A stretch of 64,000 bases of DNA from the NCBI GenBank assembly GCA_964505265.1, contig CAZDGN010000002.1, forward strand, positions 62,001 through 126,000, written 5' to 3'. The notes below the pieces were generated by a model that was given only the letters and a program-made list of their open reading frames with translations, did not search any database and was not told where the DNA came from. Source of the DNA: CAILUF01 sp964505265 (lineage in GTDB: Bacteria > Pseudomonadota > Alphaproteobacteria > Rickettsiales > UBA1997). Numbering within the stretch: the stretch's first letter is position 1; each line of letters starts with the position of its first letter. Of the stretch, positions 63,908 through 64,000 are shown in pieces. Both the position numbers and the translations under genes were made by a program.

Positions 63908-64000
63908 ATCAAGATTAATTCGTAGTTTTGGCAGAATTAAAAGTAGAAAAATTTCTGATGCAAAAAATTTGCTTTATAAAAATTCTTTTGAAAAATATCG
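63864..64000 (+). CDS. trmB: tRNA (guanine-N7)-methyltransferase, N-terminal fragment (runs off window)
   Basis: An open frame from ATG 63864 runs to the right edge (45 codons). RLIRSFGRIKSRKISDAKNL matches the conserved N-terminus of TrmB (R-S-F-G-R-I-K-S-R-K-L-S pattern). The start overlaps rpiB by 44 nt; a later TTG near 63888 is an alternative start. Only the beginning is visible, so the SAM domain cannot be checked. Confidence 0.7.
   Translation, partial: MVNDISPELKNSENKSRLIRSFGRIKSRKISDAKNLLYKNSFEKY

Noticed and set aside
1..64000. CRISPR arrays, insertion sequences, rRNA genes, prophage or toxin-antitoxin modules
   Set aside because: Read for and not seen: no spaced direct repeats, transposase motifs, rRNA signatures or phage structural genes. 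The RatA-like gene at 34691 is better read as Coq10.

Overview
This 64 kb window is a stretch of chromosome from a low-GC (about 30 % by eye, not computed) bacterium that is very probably an alphaproteobacterium of the order Rickettsiales or close to it. Supporting signs are the two glutamyl-tRNA synthetases, a pyruvate dehydrogenase E1 split into alpha and beta subunits, the cbb3-oxidase assembly genes fixH-fixI-ccoS, CcmD/CcmE of cytochrome c maturation, a purM-DUF2066-perM block, and a VirB2-like type IV secretion pilin. Unlike strictly intracellular Rickettsiales it keeps amino-acid and vitamin genes (hisI, hisZ, trpF, panD, nadE, coaBC), glucose-6-phosphate isomerase and type IV pilus-type genes. 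That profile recalls the extracellular Deianiraea lineage. This placement is inference from gene content only.

Layout. 0-6 kb: a PIF1-like helicase cut by the left edge, a DsbA-like thiol oxidoreductase with a clear terminator, rnhB-tsaC-FKBP-like-yciB, and a convergent purM followed by a stand-alone C-terminal IleRS piece. 6-14 kb: DUF2066-perM, tRNA-Phe, ccmD-ccmE, parB with a parS-like site across its start codon, nadE, dusB, rlmE. 14-30 kb: speB with a desuccinylase-family gene, corC-ybeY and znuB-hemH (minus strand), then a long plus-strand run: pdhA-pdhB-ftsB-like-DAG-kinase-like-dnaG-rpoD-recJ-apaG-tsaB. 30-46 kb: tRNA-Cys, pgi, dsbB, hisI, queD-ybgC-ffh-ratA-panD, rpmH-rnpA-fixH-fixI-ccoS, two lipoproteins, a D,D-carboxypeptidase, ybaB-trpF, an APC permease and a CNNM/CorC protein. 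46-56 kb: gltX, then minus-strand coaBC-ruvB, pseudopilin-LamG, rluC-crcB-metK, an outer-membrane protein and the second gltX. 56-64 kb: pilB/gspE, rplM-rpsI with promoter and terminator, nrdR-udg-hisZ-parA, the VirB2-like pilin, a small lipoprotein, rpiB and the start of trmB.

Genes are packed tightly, with many 1-14 nt overlaps both within operons (ATGA and TAATG junctions) and at convergent ends. I see no rRNA, no insertion sequence, no CRISPR array and no phage block; nearly all of it is housekeeping sequence. The most notable points are: an intact, purM-coupled gene that encodes only the C-terminal part of IleRS; parA and parB about 51 kb apart with a parS-like site at parB; a VirB2-like pilin with a cysteine-rich N-terminal domain; a pseudopilin fused to a LamG-like domain; and a very lysine-rich N-terminal extension on RpoD. 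I did not find a clearly undescribed multi-gene system.
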